Source: Acidiluteibacter sp963716125 (GTDB taxonomy: Bacteria > Bacteroidota > Bacteroidia > Flavobacteriales_E > Vicingaceae). Taken from it: 64,000 nucleotides of DNA. The DNA lies in the NCBI GenBank assembly GCA_963716125.1, contig OY970294.1:2914001-2978000 (forward strand), read 5' to 3'. The first letter of the stretch is position 1. The number at the start of each line of letters is the position of its first letter. Shown in pieces: positions 55,905-64,000 of this stretch. Position numbers and translations under genes: made by a program. The notes beneath the pieces were generated by a model. The model had not been told where the DNA came from. It searched no databases and worked only from the letters and a program-made list of their open reading frames with translations.

Positions 55905-57743
55905 TTAAATAATTCCGTGCAAAGAAGCGCCTTTTTCGCCCAAACGATCTACTATTTTTTCAATTTCAGTGTCTTTAACTAATGGCGGTGCATGATGCGG
56001 TTTTGTTCTGCAATCAATTATAACAGAAGTTTTAGCTCCCCAATGTTTATTTTCATCCACAGTATCTACTCCATAAATATCATGTGATGGGTTACTCTTG
56101 GTAAATGTATCCCATAAAAAGTTATTCATTGTTTCAGCTGAAAAATCACTACTATCACAAAACAGAATAAGAGGAAATTGAAGTAAATCCTCTCTATAAT
56201 TCTCTAAAAACTCTGACAAAATCTTAATCTTCTGCTTTTCCGTTTCGTAAGTAGTAAATGTATCTAATGCAAAAGCCAATACGCCAGGCATTACTACTTT
56301 TGGATTTTTCAAATCAGAAGGTAATTTTAAAAAGTCAGGAGATTTTGTGCCCAAATTTCTTTTTTTATCTCCTGCCGCGGCAATAATAAGTTTAGAACCA
56401 GAATTTAAACTCTCTCCACTGTAATCTAAAGTATCAATTGTAGTTTTGGTTTGAAAATGCAAGTCTCTCGTCAAATCTATTCGTTCCAGAATTCCCATCA
56501 GAAATTCCTTTTCTTGATGGATATCCATTTTTTCGTCATCAGACTTATTGGCAATAAATAGATATTTGGCCAAACTCAATTGTCCTGTTCCTAAAATATG
56601 ATTAGCAATAGTTAGAATTTCTTGCGGCTGCTTAATTTTATAGTAAGGTGTATATCTTTCACTTCCAATTGCAAAAAGCAAAGGATGAACTCCTGCAGCA
56701 TCTACTGCATGAACTGCATGTAACCCAGGTATTTCTTGAGGAATTGCATCTCCAGTCATTTGATGAATCAAAGCTCCAAAACTAGTATCTTCTTGTGGCG
56801 GCCTTCCAACTACAGTAAATGGCCAAATAGCATCCTTTTTATGATATACTTTATGAACCCTCATTAAAGGAAAATCATGTTTTAAACTATAATAACCTAA
56901 ATGATCCCCAAAAGGACCTTCAGGCTTATTTTCGTTGGGATAGATTTCTCCACAAATCACAAAATCAGCATCTGAGGAAATAGCATATCCATCTTTATAA
57001 GTATAGCGAAATCTTCTTCCTCCTAAAACTCCAGCAAAAGTAAGTTCAGATATACCTTCAGGCAATGGCATTACTGCTGAAAATGTATGTGATGGCGGTC
57101 CACCAACAAAAACACTCACTTTTAATGGTTCACCTTTGCTATTTGCCTTTGTTTGATGTACTCCTATTCCTCTATGCAATTGATAATGTAAGCCAATTTC
57201 TTTGTCTTTTTCATAGTCATTCCCACTTAACTGAACCCTGTACATCCCTAAATTAGAATTCATTGCGCCAGGCTTGTCAATATCTTCCGTGTAAACAATG
57301 GGTAGGGTTACAAAAGCCCCTCCATCCATTGGCCAACATTGAATTTGTGGCAATTTACTGATAGTAGTTTCATTTGCTAAAACAGGATTTTTTGAGGTTT
57401 TTTTTGGTAATGCTTTTAAAGCTGTAAAAGGAACAGATATATTTTTTAAAGGTTTTTTCAATGCAGAAAGAGGATCTCCTTTCAATTTAATAATTTGATC
57501 TACCTTATTTAACGTGTTTCTAAACATAAAATTAGAACGCTCAACAGATCCAAATAAGTTGGATACTGCATTGAATTCACATCCTTTTATGTTTTCAAAT
57601 AAAATAGCAGGGCCATTTTTCTCGAATACTCTTAAATGAATAGCTGCCATCTCCAAATATGGATCAACTTCTTCCGTAATACGCACTAAATGACCATGCT
57701 TTTCTAAGTCATTAATGCAGTCTTCCATGCTCTTGTATGCCAT
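55905..57743 (-). CDS. UbiD family decarboxylase
   Basis: 612 aa, prenylated-FMN-dependent decarboxylase. Motifs include LGMYRVQLSGNDYEKDKEIGLHYQLHRGIG, the EGPFGDHLGYYS loop with the catalytic Glu, and VVGRPPQEDTSFGALIHQM. In futalosine-pathway organisms UbiD homologues (MqnL) decarboxylate dihydroxynaphthoate, which fits mqnB/mqnD here; the specific role is inference. Upstream of the barrel gene on the same strand. Confidence 0.87.
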   Translation of the reverse strand: MAYKSMEDCINDLEKHGHLVRITEEVDPYLEMAAIHLRVFEKNGPAILFENIKGCEFNAVSNLFGSVERSNFMFRNTLNKVDQIIKLKGDPLSALKKPLKNISVPFTALKALPKKTSKNPVLANETTISKLPQIQCWPMDGGAFVTLPIVYTEDIDKPGAMNSNLGMYRVQLSGNDYEKDKEIGLHYQLHRGIGVHQTKANSKGEPLKVSVFVGGPPSHTFSAVMPLPEGISELTFAGVLGGRRFRYTYKDGYAISSDADFVICGEIYPNENKPEGPFGDHLGYYSLKHDFPLMRVHKVYHKKDAIWPFTVVGRPPQEDTSFGALIHQMTGDAIPQEIPGLHAVHAVDAAGVHPLLFAIGSERYTPYYKIKQPQEILTIANHILGTGQLSLAKYLFIANKSDDEKMDIHQEKEFLMGILERIDLTRDLHFQTKTTIDTLDYSGESLNSGSKLIIAAAGDKKRNLGTKSPDFLKLPSDLKNPKVVMPGVLAFALDTFTTYETEKQKIKILSEFLENYREDLLQFPLILFCDSSDFSAETMNNFLWDTFTKSNPSHDIYGVDTVDENKHWGAKTSVIIDCRTKPHHAPPLVKDTEIEKIVDRLGEKGASLHGII

Positions 57744-57796
57744 ACTGCTAAATTAAATATATCTTCTTCAATCTTAATTTAAAACTAACATATATA

Positions 57797-57833
57797 CAAA
57801 AAAAATAGCCTTTTGTTTCATCAAAAGGCTATT
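57797..57833 (-). terminator. Terminator of gltA
   Basis: Perfect 12-bp stem AATAGCCTTTTG/CAAAAGGCTATT with a T run on the minus strand. Confidence 0.85.
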
Positions 57834-57857
57834 CTAATATAATTTATTATTTTGATA

Positions 57858-59144
57858 TTATCTCTTTTCCATAGGAACAAAAGATCTCAAATTGGCTCCC
57901 GTATAAATTTGTCTAGGACGACCAATTGGCTCTTTATTCTCTCTCATTTCTTTCCACTGCGCTATCCAACCAGGTAATCTTCCAATTGCAAACATTACAG
58001 TAAACATAGATGTAGGAATACCAATAGCTCTGTAGATAATACCTGAGTAGAAATCTACGTTTGGATATAATTTTCTTTCAATAAAGTACTCATCATTTAA
58101 AGCTACTTCTTCCAATCCTTTAGCAATCTCTAAAATTGGATCATTCACACCCATTTTTGCTAAAACATCATCAGCTGCTTTTTTGATGATTTTTGCTCTT
58201 GGATCAAAGTTTTTATAAACCCTATGACCAAATCCCATTAATCTAAATGGATCATCTTTATCTTTTGCTTTCGCCATGTATTTCTTCACATCTCCACCAT
58301 CGGCTTTGATTGCTTCCAACATTTCAATAACTGCTTGGTTTGCTCCACCATGTAAAGGCCCCCAAAGTGCATTAATTCCACCTGATATAGAAGCATATAA
58401 ACTTGCATGAGAAGAACCAACTAATCTAACAGTAGAAGTAGAACAGTTTTGTTCATGATCCGCATGAAGAATTAGTAATTTATCTAATGCATTAGCTACA
58501 ACTGGATCAACTTCAAAATCATCTGTAGGTAAGGCAAACATCATCTTCAAGAAATTAGAACAGTAATCTAATCTATTATCAGGATAATTTACAGGATGCC
58601 CTATTTCATTTTTATAAGCCCAAGCTGCCATAGTTGGCATTTTAGCTAAAATTCTAAGAATACTTAAATCAACACCTTCTGCAGATCTGTTAGGATCTAA
58701 AGAACCAGGATAAAATGCAGTTAAAGAAGAAACCAATGATGATAAAACACCCATAGGATGAGCATTTGATGGAAATCCATCTAAAATACTCTTTATATCT
58801 TCATGGATTAAGGTATGATGTGTTATGTCTGACCTGAATTTTTTTAATTGACCTTCAGTTGGCAATTCACCATTAATTAATAAATAGGAAACCTCTAAGA
58901 AAGAAGATTTCTCTGCTAATTCTTCAATGGAATATCCTCTATACCTTAAGATTCCTTTTTCACCATCTAAAAAAGTGATTGCACTTTGAGTAGATCCAGT
59001 ATTTTTATAACCAGGATCAATCGTTACTAATCCAGATTCAGACCTCAATTTAGCAATATCTATTGCTCTTTCTCCTTCTGTTCCTTCAATTATAGGAAGC
59101 TTATAAACGTCACTTCCTACTTTTACTTCTACAAATTCAGCCAT
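57858..59144 (-). CDS. gltA: Citrate synthase
   Basis: 428 aa type II citrate synthase. Catalytic His in HADHEQNCSTSTVR and GPLHGGANQAVIEML, Asp in FGHRVYKNFDPRA. TCA-cycle entry. Own terminator, ~105-bp gap from eno, so probably its own promoter. Confidence 0.96.
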   Translation of the reverse strand: MAEFVEVKVGSDVYKLPIIEGTEGERAIDIAKLRSESGLVTIDPGYKNTGSTQSAITFLDGEKGILRYRGYSIEELAEKSSFLEVSYLLINGELPTEGQLKKFRSDITHHTLIHEDIKSILDGFPSNAHPMGVLSSLVSSLTAFYPGSLDPNRSAEGVDLSILRILAKMPTMAAWAYKNEIGHPVNYPDNRLDYCSNFLKMMFALPTDDFEVDPVVANALDKLLILHADHEQNCSTSTVRLVGSSHASLYASISGGINALWGPLHGGANQAVIEMLEAIKADGGDVKKYMAKAKDKDDPFRLMGFGHRVYKNFDPRAKIIKKAADDVLAKMGVNDPILEIAKGLEEVALNDEYFIERKLYPNVDFYSGIIYRAIGIPTSMFTVMFAIGRLPGWIAQWKEMRENKEPIGRPRQIYTGANLRSFVPMEKR

Positions 59145-59248
59145 ATGTGTGTGTTGCTTTTTATGTTATTTTGTTTCTTTCAAATGAATCTTAAACCATC
59201 CATTCTTCGTTTGCTAATTTACTCAACAAAGCAGTAAATTACAAATGC

Positions 59249-60538
59249 TTATTTAGCAAATTTGAAGCTTTTTCCGGGAAATATTCCTGCACTTCCCAAT
59301 TGTTCTTCAATTCTAAGCAATTGATTGTATTTTGCCATTCTATCAGAACGGGATGCTGAACCTGTTTTTATCTGTCCAGTATTGAGTGCTACTGCTAGAT
59401 CGGCGATTATGCTATCTTCCGTTTCGCCTGACCTATGGCTAATTACAGCTGTATAGGAATTGTTCTTAGCCAATTCTACAGCAGCAATTGTTTCGCTTAA
59501 TGTTCCAATTTGGTTCACTTTAATTAGAATAGAATTGGCAATTTTTTCATCAATCCCTTTTTGTAATCTTTTAACATTGGTAACAAATAAATCATCACCT
59601 ACCAGTTGGATTTTATCACCAACATAATTTGTTAATTGTTTCCAACCTTCCCAATCATCTTCATTCAATCCATCTTCTAAGGAAATAATTGGATATTTAT
59701 TGGTCCAATCTTTCCAGTAAGTTGCCATTTCAGAAGGAGTTAATTTATCTCCTGTTGATTTATGAAAATGATAAACATTTTCCTTCGAATTATAAAACTC
59801 AGAAGCTGCTGCATCCATTGCTATGTAAACATCTTCCCCCGGTTTATAACCTGCAGCTTCAATTGCTTTCAATACATACTCAATTGCCTCTTCGTTTGAT
59901 TTTAAGTTAGGCGCAAAACCACCTTCATCTCCTACATTAGTGCTGTAATTTTTCTTTTTCAATACGGCTTTTAGATGATGAAATATTTCTGTTCCCATCC
60001 TCAAAGAAGTACTAAAAGAATCAGCTCCAACTGGCATTACCATAAATTCTTGAAAATCTATGCTATTATCAGCATGTGAACCACCATTTAGAATATTCAT
60101 CATTGGTATTGGTAATGTCTTCGCATTTACTCCACCCACATAGTTGTATAAACTTTGGCCAGTATTTACCGAAGCAGCTTTTGCAATTGCTAAAGAAACA
60201 CCCAAAATAGCATTGGCTCCCAAATTGGACTTATTCTCAGTACCATCCAATTGAATCAAATGGTTATCAATAGCTCCTTGCTCAAAAACAGAAGCACCTT
60301 GCAATTCTTTAGCAATAGTAGTATTTACATTTTGTACCGCCTTTAAAACACCTTTGCCCATGTAAACACTTTTGTCGTTGTCTCTCAACTCCATAGCTTC
60401 ATGAATGCCGGTAGAAGCACCAGATGGAACTGCTGCTCTTCCTAACATTCCATTTTGAGTAGTTACATCAACTTCTATAGTTGGATTACCTCTTGAATCT
60501 AAAATTTGACGAGCATGAACTTTTGCTATATAACTCAT
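59249..60538 (-). CDS. eno: Enolase
   Basis: 429 aa glycolytic enolase; ARQILDSRGNPTIEVDV start, metal ligands in AMDAAASEFY, SLEDGLNEDD and VGDDLFVTN, and SHRSGETEDSIIADLAVA. Five bases after the carA stop, so co-transcribed with carA. Confidence 0.97.
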   Translation of the reverse strand: MSYIAKVHARQILDSRGNPTIEVDVTTQNGMLGRAAVPSGASTGIHEAMELRDNDKSVYMGKGVLKAVQNVNTTIAKELQGASVFEQGAIDNHLIQLDGTENKSNLGANAILGVSLAIAKAASVNTGQSLYNYVGGVNAKTLPIPMMNILNGGSHADNSIDFQEFMVMPVGADSFSTSLRMGTEIFHHLKAVLKKKNYSTNVGDEGGFAPNLKSNEEAIEYVLKAIEAAGYKPGEDVYIAMDAAASEFYNSKENVYHFHKSTGDKLTPSEMATYWKDWTNKYPIISLEDGLNEDDWEGWKQLTNYVGDKIQLVGDDLFVTNVKRLQKGIDEKIANSILIKVNQIGTLSETIAAVELAKNNSYTAVISHRSGETEDSIIADLAVALNTGQIKTGSASRSDRMAKYNQLLRIEEQLGSAGIFPGKSFKFAK

Positions 60539-60543
60539 AGTAC

Positions 60544-61653
60544 TTAGTTTTTGAATTGTTGGATATTTGTAATAAATTGATCAAATAAATACCTAGAATC
60601 ATGCGGTCCAGGTGAGGACTCAGGATGATATTGTACAGAGAATATTGGTTTATTTTTAAATTGAATTCCTGCTAATGTACCATCATTTAAATGTACATGT
60701 GTAATTTCTATGTCCTTATTTAATTTTGCAGAATCTATATCAACAACAAATCCATGATTTTGTGATGTTATTTCTCCTTTTGTAGTAATTAAATTCTTTA
60801 TTGGATGATTAATACCTCTATGGCCATTGTGCATTTTTAATGTTTTCAATCCACTAGCCAAACTAATCAATTGATGTCCCAAACAAATACCAAAAATTGG
60901 AAGATTTGAATTGATATATGTTTTAACACTTTCTATTGTATCAGACATTACTTCAGGATCTCCAGGACCATTACTCAACATGATACCGTCTGCTCCCCAA
61001 GATTGAATAGTTTCCAAAGAAGTATCCATTGGAAATACTTTTACAAAACAATCTCTATCCGTTAAACATCTTAATATATTTTTTTTTGTTCCATAGTCCA
61101 AAACAGCAACTTTAAAACTAGCACTATCATCACCTAGCGTATAAGCTTCCTTAGTGGCTACTTTAGAAGATAATTCCAATCCTTGCATCGAAGGTGTTTC
61201 TTTCAACTGATTCTTCAGCTGATCAATATTATCAACATCGGTAGATATGATAACATTCATAGCTCCTTTATTTCTGATATGTCTAATTAAAGAACGAGTA
61301 TCTACATCAGAAACAGCAACTATTTTATTGTCTACAAAATAATTATTTAAAGAATCATCTGCCATTGGTCGAGAATAGACTTGAGAGAACTTTTTACAGA
61401 TTAATCCACTTATTTTCACTCCATCCGACTCAATTTCCTCATTATCTACACCATAATTTCCGATATGAGCAGTAGCACAAACCATAATTTGTCCATAATA
61501 AGAAGGATCAGTGTAAATTTCTTGATAACCCGTCATACCAGTATTAAAACAAATTTCACCAGTAGAAGTCCCTTTTAATCCAGCAGATTTACCATAGAAG
61601 ATAGTTCCGTCTTCTAAGATTACAACTGCAGGTTCTGAATTTAAATATTTCAT
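60544..61653 (-). CDS. carA: Carbamoyl-phosphate synthase small subunit
   Basis: 369 aa. Glutaminase triad with nucleophile Cys in FGICLGHQ and His/Glu in YHPESSPGP; N-terminal CPSase_sm domain with TGMTGYQEIYTDPSYYGQ. Supplies ammonia to CarB (not in the window). Leads the carA-eno pair after the rplQ terminator. Confidence 0.96.
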   Translation of the reverse strand: MKYLNSEPAVVILEDGTIFYGKSAGLKGTSTGEICFNTGMTGYQEIYTDPSYYGQIMVCATAHIGNYGVDNEEIESDGVKISGLICKKFSQVYSRPMADDSLNNYFVDNKIVAVSDVDTRSLIRHIRNKGAMNVIISTDVDNIDQLKNQLKETPSMQGLELSSKVATKEAYTLGDDSASFKVAVLDYGTKKNILRCLTDRDCFVKVFPMDTSLETIQSWGADGIMLSNGPGDPEVMSDTIESVKTYINSNLPIFGICLGHQLISLASGLKTLKMHNGHRGINHPIKNLITTKGEITSQNHGFVVDIDSAKLNKDIEITHVHLNDGTLAGIQFKNKPIFSVQYHPESSPGPHDSRYLFDQFITNIQQFKN

Positions 61654-61682
61654 AATGAGATATAAATAGTTAAAAAAATTTC

Positions 61683-61717
61683 AAAAAAAAAGATAAAACA
61701 TCCGTTTTATCTTTTTT
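61683..61717 (-). terminator. Terminator of the rpsK-rpsD-rpoA-rplQ operon
   Basis: AAAAAAGATAAAAC/GTTTTATCTTTTTT stem, loop of four, T run on the minus strand. Confidence 0.85.
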
Positions 61718-61740
61718 CAATATACTATATTTAGCAAGTC

Positions 61741-62271
61741 TTAATCATTTTTTTCATTCTTAGACTCATCATCCTTTGAAGGAGTTTCAACAGTCTCGTC
61801 CTTTTTAGTTTCAGCCTTAGCTTCAGTTGCAGTAGAATCAGTTTTCTTAGCACCACCTCTACGACTTCTCTTAGTTTTAGAAGCTGCTTTCTCTTCTCCA
61901 CCTACGTAGATTTCATTGAAATCAACCAATTCCATCATACACATTTCAGCATTATCACCTAATCTATTTCCAGTTTTGATTATACGAGTATATCCACCTG
62001 GACGACTAGCAATTTTTGGAGCGATATCTCTAAATAATTCAGAAACAGCATCCTTGCTTCTTAAATAACTAAAAACAGTTCTTCTCATGTGAGTAGTATC
62101 TTCCTTAGATTTTGTAATCAAGGGTTCTACATAAACTCTTAAAGCTTTTGCTTTTGCCAAAGTGGTGTTAATTCTCTTGTGTTCTATAAGAGAACAAGCC
62201 ATATTAGAAAGCATTGCCTTTCTATGTCCACTTTTTCTACTTAAGTGGTTTACCTTTTTACCGTGTCTCAT
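61741..62271 (-). CDS. rplQ: 50S ribosomal protein L17
   Basis: 176 aa. Canonical L17 core (MRHGKKVNHLSRKSGHRKAMLSNM, RPGGYTRIIK, MELVDFNE) followed by a ~50-residue Lys/Glu/Thr-rich tail, a common extension in Bacteroidota. Starts 4 bp after rpoA. Confidence 0.97.
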   Translation of the reverse strand: MRHGKKVNHLSRKSGHRKAMLSNMACSLIEHKRINTTLAKAKALRVYVEPLITKSKEDTTHMRRTVFSYLRSKDAVSELFRDIAPKIASRPGGYTRIIKTGNRLGDNAEMCMMELVDFNEIYVGGEEKAASKTKRSRRGGAKKTDSTATEAKAETKKDETVETPSKDDESKNEKND

Positions 62272-62275
62272 TTTA

Positions 62276-63268
62276 CTACTCCTTATCTAATTTATATTTC
62301 GCTACATTCATACCGAAATGAAGACCTTTCTTTTCAACCAATTCGTCTAATTCGGTTAATGATTTCTTTCCAAAGTTTCTAAACTTTAATAAATCGCTCT
62401 TGTTAAAAGTAACTAACTCACCTAACGTTTCAACATCTGCAGCCTTCAAACAATTTAAAGCTCTTACAGAAAGATCCATGTCTACCAATTTGTTTTTCAA
62501 CAATTGTCTCATATGCAATGAATCCTCATCAAACTCTTCAACAGCAGATTTCTCTTCACTGTCGATAGTAATTTTCTCATCAGAGAACAACATAAAGTGC
62601 TGAATTAAAATCTTTGCAGATTCTTTCAAAGCATCTTTAGGATGTATAGAACCATCAGATTGAATAGTCAAAACTAATTTTTCGTAATCAGTTTTTTGTT
62701 CTACTCTATAGTTTTCAATGTTATACTTTACATTTTTAATAGGAGTATAAATTGAATCTATAGGAATAACCCCTACAACAGATTCTGGAAATGCATTTTC
62801 TTCAGAAGGAACATAACCTCTACCTTTATTGATAGTAATTTCTAATGAAAGCTTCACAGAAGACTCCATATTACAAATTACTAAATCAGGGTTTAATACT
62901 TGGAAAGCAGAAGTAAACTTAGCTATATCACCTGCAGAGAACGTATCTTGTCCACCTACATTGATAACTACTTTTTCAGTATCAGTGCCTTCAATTTGTT
63001 GTTTGAATCTTACTTGCTTCAAGTTCAATATAATTGAAGTAACATCTTCAACTACACCTTTTATTGTTGCAAATTCGTGATCTACACCTTCAATTTTAAC
63101 AGAAGTAATTGCGAAACCTTCTAAAGACGAAAGTAAAATTCTTCTGATAGCATTTCCAATTGTAATACCATAACCAGGTTCTAATGGACGAAATTCGAAT
63201 TGACCTTCGAAATCGTTTGCTTCAATCATTATTACTTTGTCAGGCTTTTGAAAATCTAATATTGCCAT
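62276..63268 (-). CDS. rpoA: RNA polymerase subunit alpha
   Basis: 330 aa, NTD (GITIGNAIRRILLSSLEG) and CTD (LSVRALNCLKAADVETLGELV..LLKFRNFGKKSLTELDELV). Complete and normal. Confidence 0.98.
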   Translation of the reverse strand: MAILDFQKPDKVIMIEANDFEGQFEFRPLEPGYGITIGNAIRRILLSSLEGFAITSVKIEGVDHEFATIKGVVEDVTSIILNLKQVRFKQQIEGTDTEKVVINVGGQDTFSAGDIAKFTSAFQVLNPDLVICNMESSVKLSLEITINKGRGYVPSEENAFPESVVGVIPIDSIYTPIKNVKYNIENYRVEQKTDYEKLVLTIQSDGSIHPKDALKESAKILIQHFMLFSDEKITIDSEEKSAVEEFDEDSLHMRQLLKNKLVDMDLSVRALNCLKAADVETLGELVTFNKSDLLKFRNFGKKSLTELDELVEKKGLHFGMNVAKYKLDKE

Positions 63269-63295
63269 ATCTATTTTTTCTAAGTTTAATAAAGA

Positions 63296-63901
63296 TTACT
63301 TAGAGTAAAGTTCAACGATAAGTTGCTCTTTAATACTTTCAGGAATTTGCTCTCTTTCAGGTGCAGCCATAAACTTACCTTCCATTGTTAGCATTATCCC
63401 ACTCTAACCAATCGTAATTAGTGTTTCTATTTGCAAGTGAGGCTTAATCGTTTCTAAAGATTTAGATTTTTGTCTAACTCCTATAACATCACCTTCTTTT
63501 ACAGAGTATGATGGAATGTTTACAACATCACCATTAACTACAATATGTCTGTGTCCTACTAATTGTCTTGCTCCACTTCTAGAAGTTGAAACACCCATTC
63601 TAAAAACTACATTGTCTAATCTAGACTCACAAAGCATCAACAAGTTTTCACCTGTAATACCTTTCATTCTGTTCGCTTTCTCAAATAAGTTAGCAAATTG
63701 CTTTTCTAATATACCGTAAGTATACTTTGCTTTTTGCTTCTCCATCAACTGAATTGAATATTCAGATTGCTTTCCTCTTCTTTTATTAGGACCATGTTGT
63801 CCAGGAGGATAGTTCTTTTTCTCTAATGCTTTATCAGGACCAAAAATTGGTTCTCTGAATTTTCTTGCAATCTTAGACTTAGGACCTGTATATCTTGCCA
63901 T
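63296..63901 (-). CDS. rpsD: 30S ribosomal protein S4, two frameshifts near the 3' end
   Basis: The first ~157 codons read as S4 (MARYTGPKSKIARKFREPIFG; S4 domain RLDNVVFRMG..ARQLVGHRHIVVNG). Then the frame must shift -1 (a base missing at the TTT run 63430-63432) to read NRNTNYDWLEWDNAN, and +1 (extra base at 63385-63386) to read MEGKFMAAPEREQIPESIKE QLIVELYSK, stop at 63296-63298. Restored length ~201 aa is normal. Since S4 is essential, these are almost certainly base errors. Confidence 0.95.
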
Positions 63902-63947
63902 TTCTAATTATTATTTTTTCTTCTTTATAAAATATCTAAAGTATAAA

Positions 63948-64000
63948 TTATACTCTTCTTCTTTTAGGAGGACGACATCCATTGTGAGGAACTGGAGTTA
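63948..64000 (-). CDS. rpsK: 30S ribosomal protein S11, C-terminus only
   Basis: The last 16 codons, TPVPHNGCRPPKRRRV then TAA (63948-63950), are the invariant S11 tail. The gene runs off the window's right edge. Head of the visible ribosomal operon. Confidence 0.92.
   Translation of the reverse strand, partial: TPVPHNGCRPPKRRRV

Overview
The window is an AT-rich bacterial chromosome segment that reads as a member of the Bacteroidota, probably a Cytophagales- or Chitinophagales-like free-living lineage. Evidence: promoters with the Bacteroidota -7 element TAnnTTTG, a type IX secretion (T9SS) adhesin with a C-terminal sorting domain, a TonB-dependent receptor with a carboxypeptidase-regulatory-like plug, imelysin and DUF4856 lipoproteins, futalosine-pathway menaquinone genes, and a rpsK-rpsD-rpoA-rplQ operon in the usual order. 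No phage, plasmid or rRNA genes were seen.

Layout. 1-4.3 kb (minus): a tightly overlapping operon DUF2797 - mqnB - mqnD - hldD - polytopic membrane protein. 4.4-8.1 kb: small barrel protein, patatin phospholipase, GT-C/TPR (TMTC-like) protein. 8.15-9.1 kb: tRNA-Arg(ACG) followed by a nest of dispersed repeats. 9.2-21 kb: accessory region with an XRE regulator, a lipoprotein with an in-frame stop, a barrel protein, and a giant adhesin of eight ~250-residue repeats split by an IS481-family element; then ferritin. 22-27.1 kb: accessory region with an Abi/HEPN gene, an unknown gene, a lipoprotein, a ParE-type toxin-antitoxin pair, two identical GIY-YIG mini-nucleases embedded in decayed tRNA-Arg copies, and the intact tRNA-Arg(TCT). 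27.4-34.9 kb: iron-uptake-like operon (DUF4856, imelysin, HTTM, TonB receptor) and a porin. 34.9-40.5 kb: hisS-hutH, chromate transporter, arsenosugar genes. 40.6-41.5 kb: tRNA-Met(CAT) preceded by six tandem 97-bp decayed copies of itself. 41.6-49.3 kb (plus): START-like protein, LptF/G permease, two GT4 glycosyltransferases, dapD, GT9 heptosyltransferase, UbiA prenyltransferase, Maf. 49.3-54.8 kb: small accessory genes including MNT/HepT. 54.8-64 kb (minus): core block rpsK(partial)-rpsD-rpoA-rplQ, carA-eno, gltA, UbiD decarboxylase, Omp85-like barrel.

The most striking feature is at the tRNA loci. Partial copies of tRNA-Arg(TCT) and tRNA-Met(CAT) lie in tandem beside the intact gene. In these copies the D-, anticodon- or T-arm has been replaced by a short unrelated palindrome (CGCCTTAGGCG, CCGTTCCGATGGAACGG, TCCCGACACTTCGGGA, TTCCGAAACTTCGGAA and others). 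At tRNA-Arg(TCT) two GIY-YIG open reading frames are joined to the tRNA D-loop so that their stop codon is tRNA sequence. Two different tRNA-Arg genes 18 kb apart share a ~150-bp 3' flank. A palindrome of the same family also sits inside a promoter spacer at 49.6 kb. Together this suggests an undescribed, tRNA-associated, palindrome-spreading mini-element.

Caution: at least seven single-base indels break otherwise normal genes, including rpsD (twice) and dapD, which a living cell should need. Many frameshifts here are therefore probably residual sequencing or assembly errors rather than biology. Restored gene extents are given.
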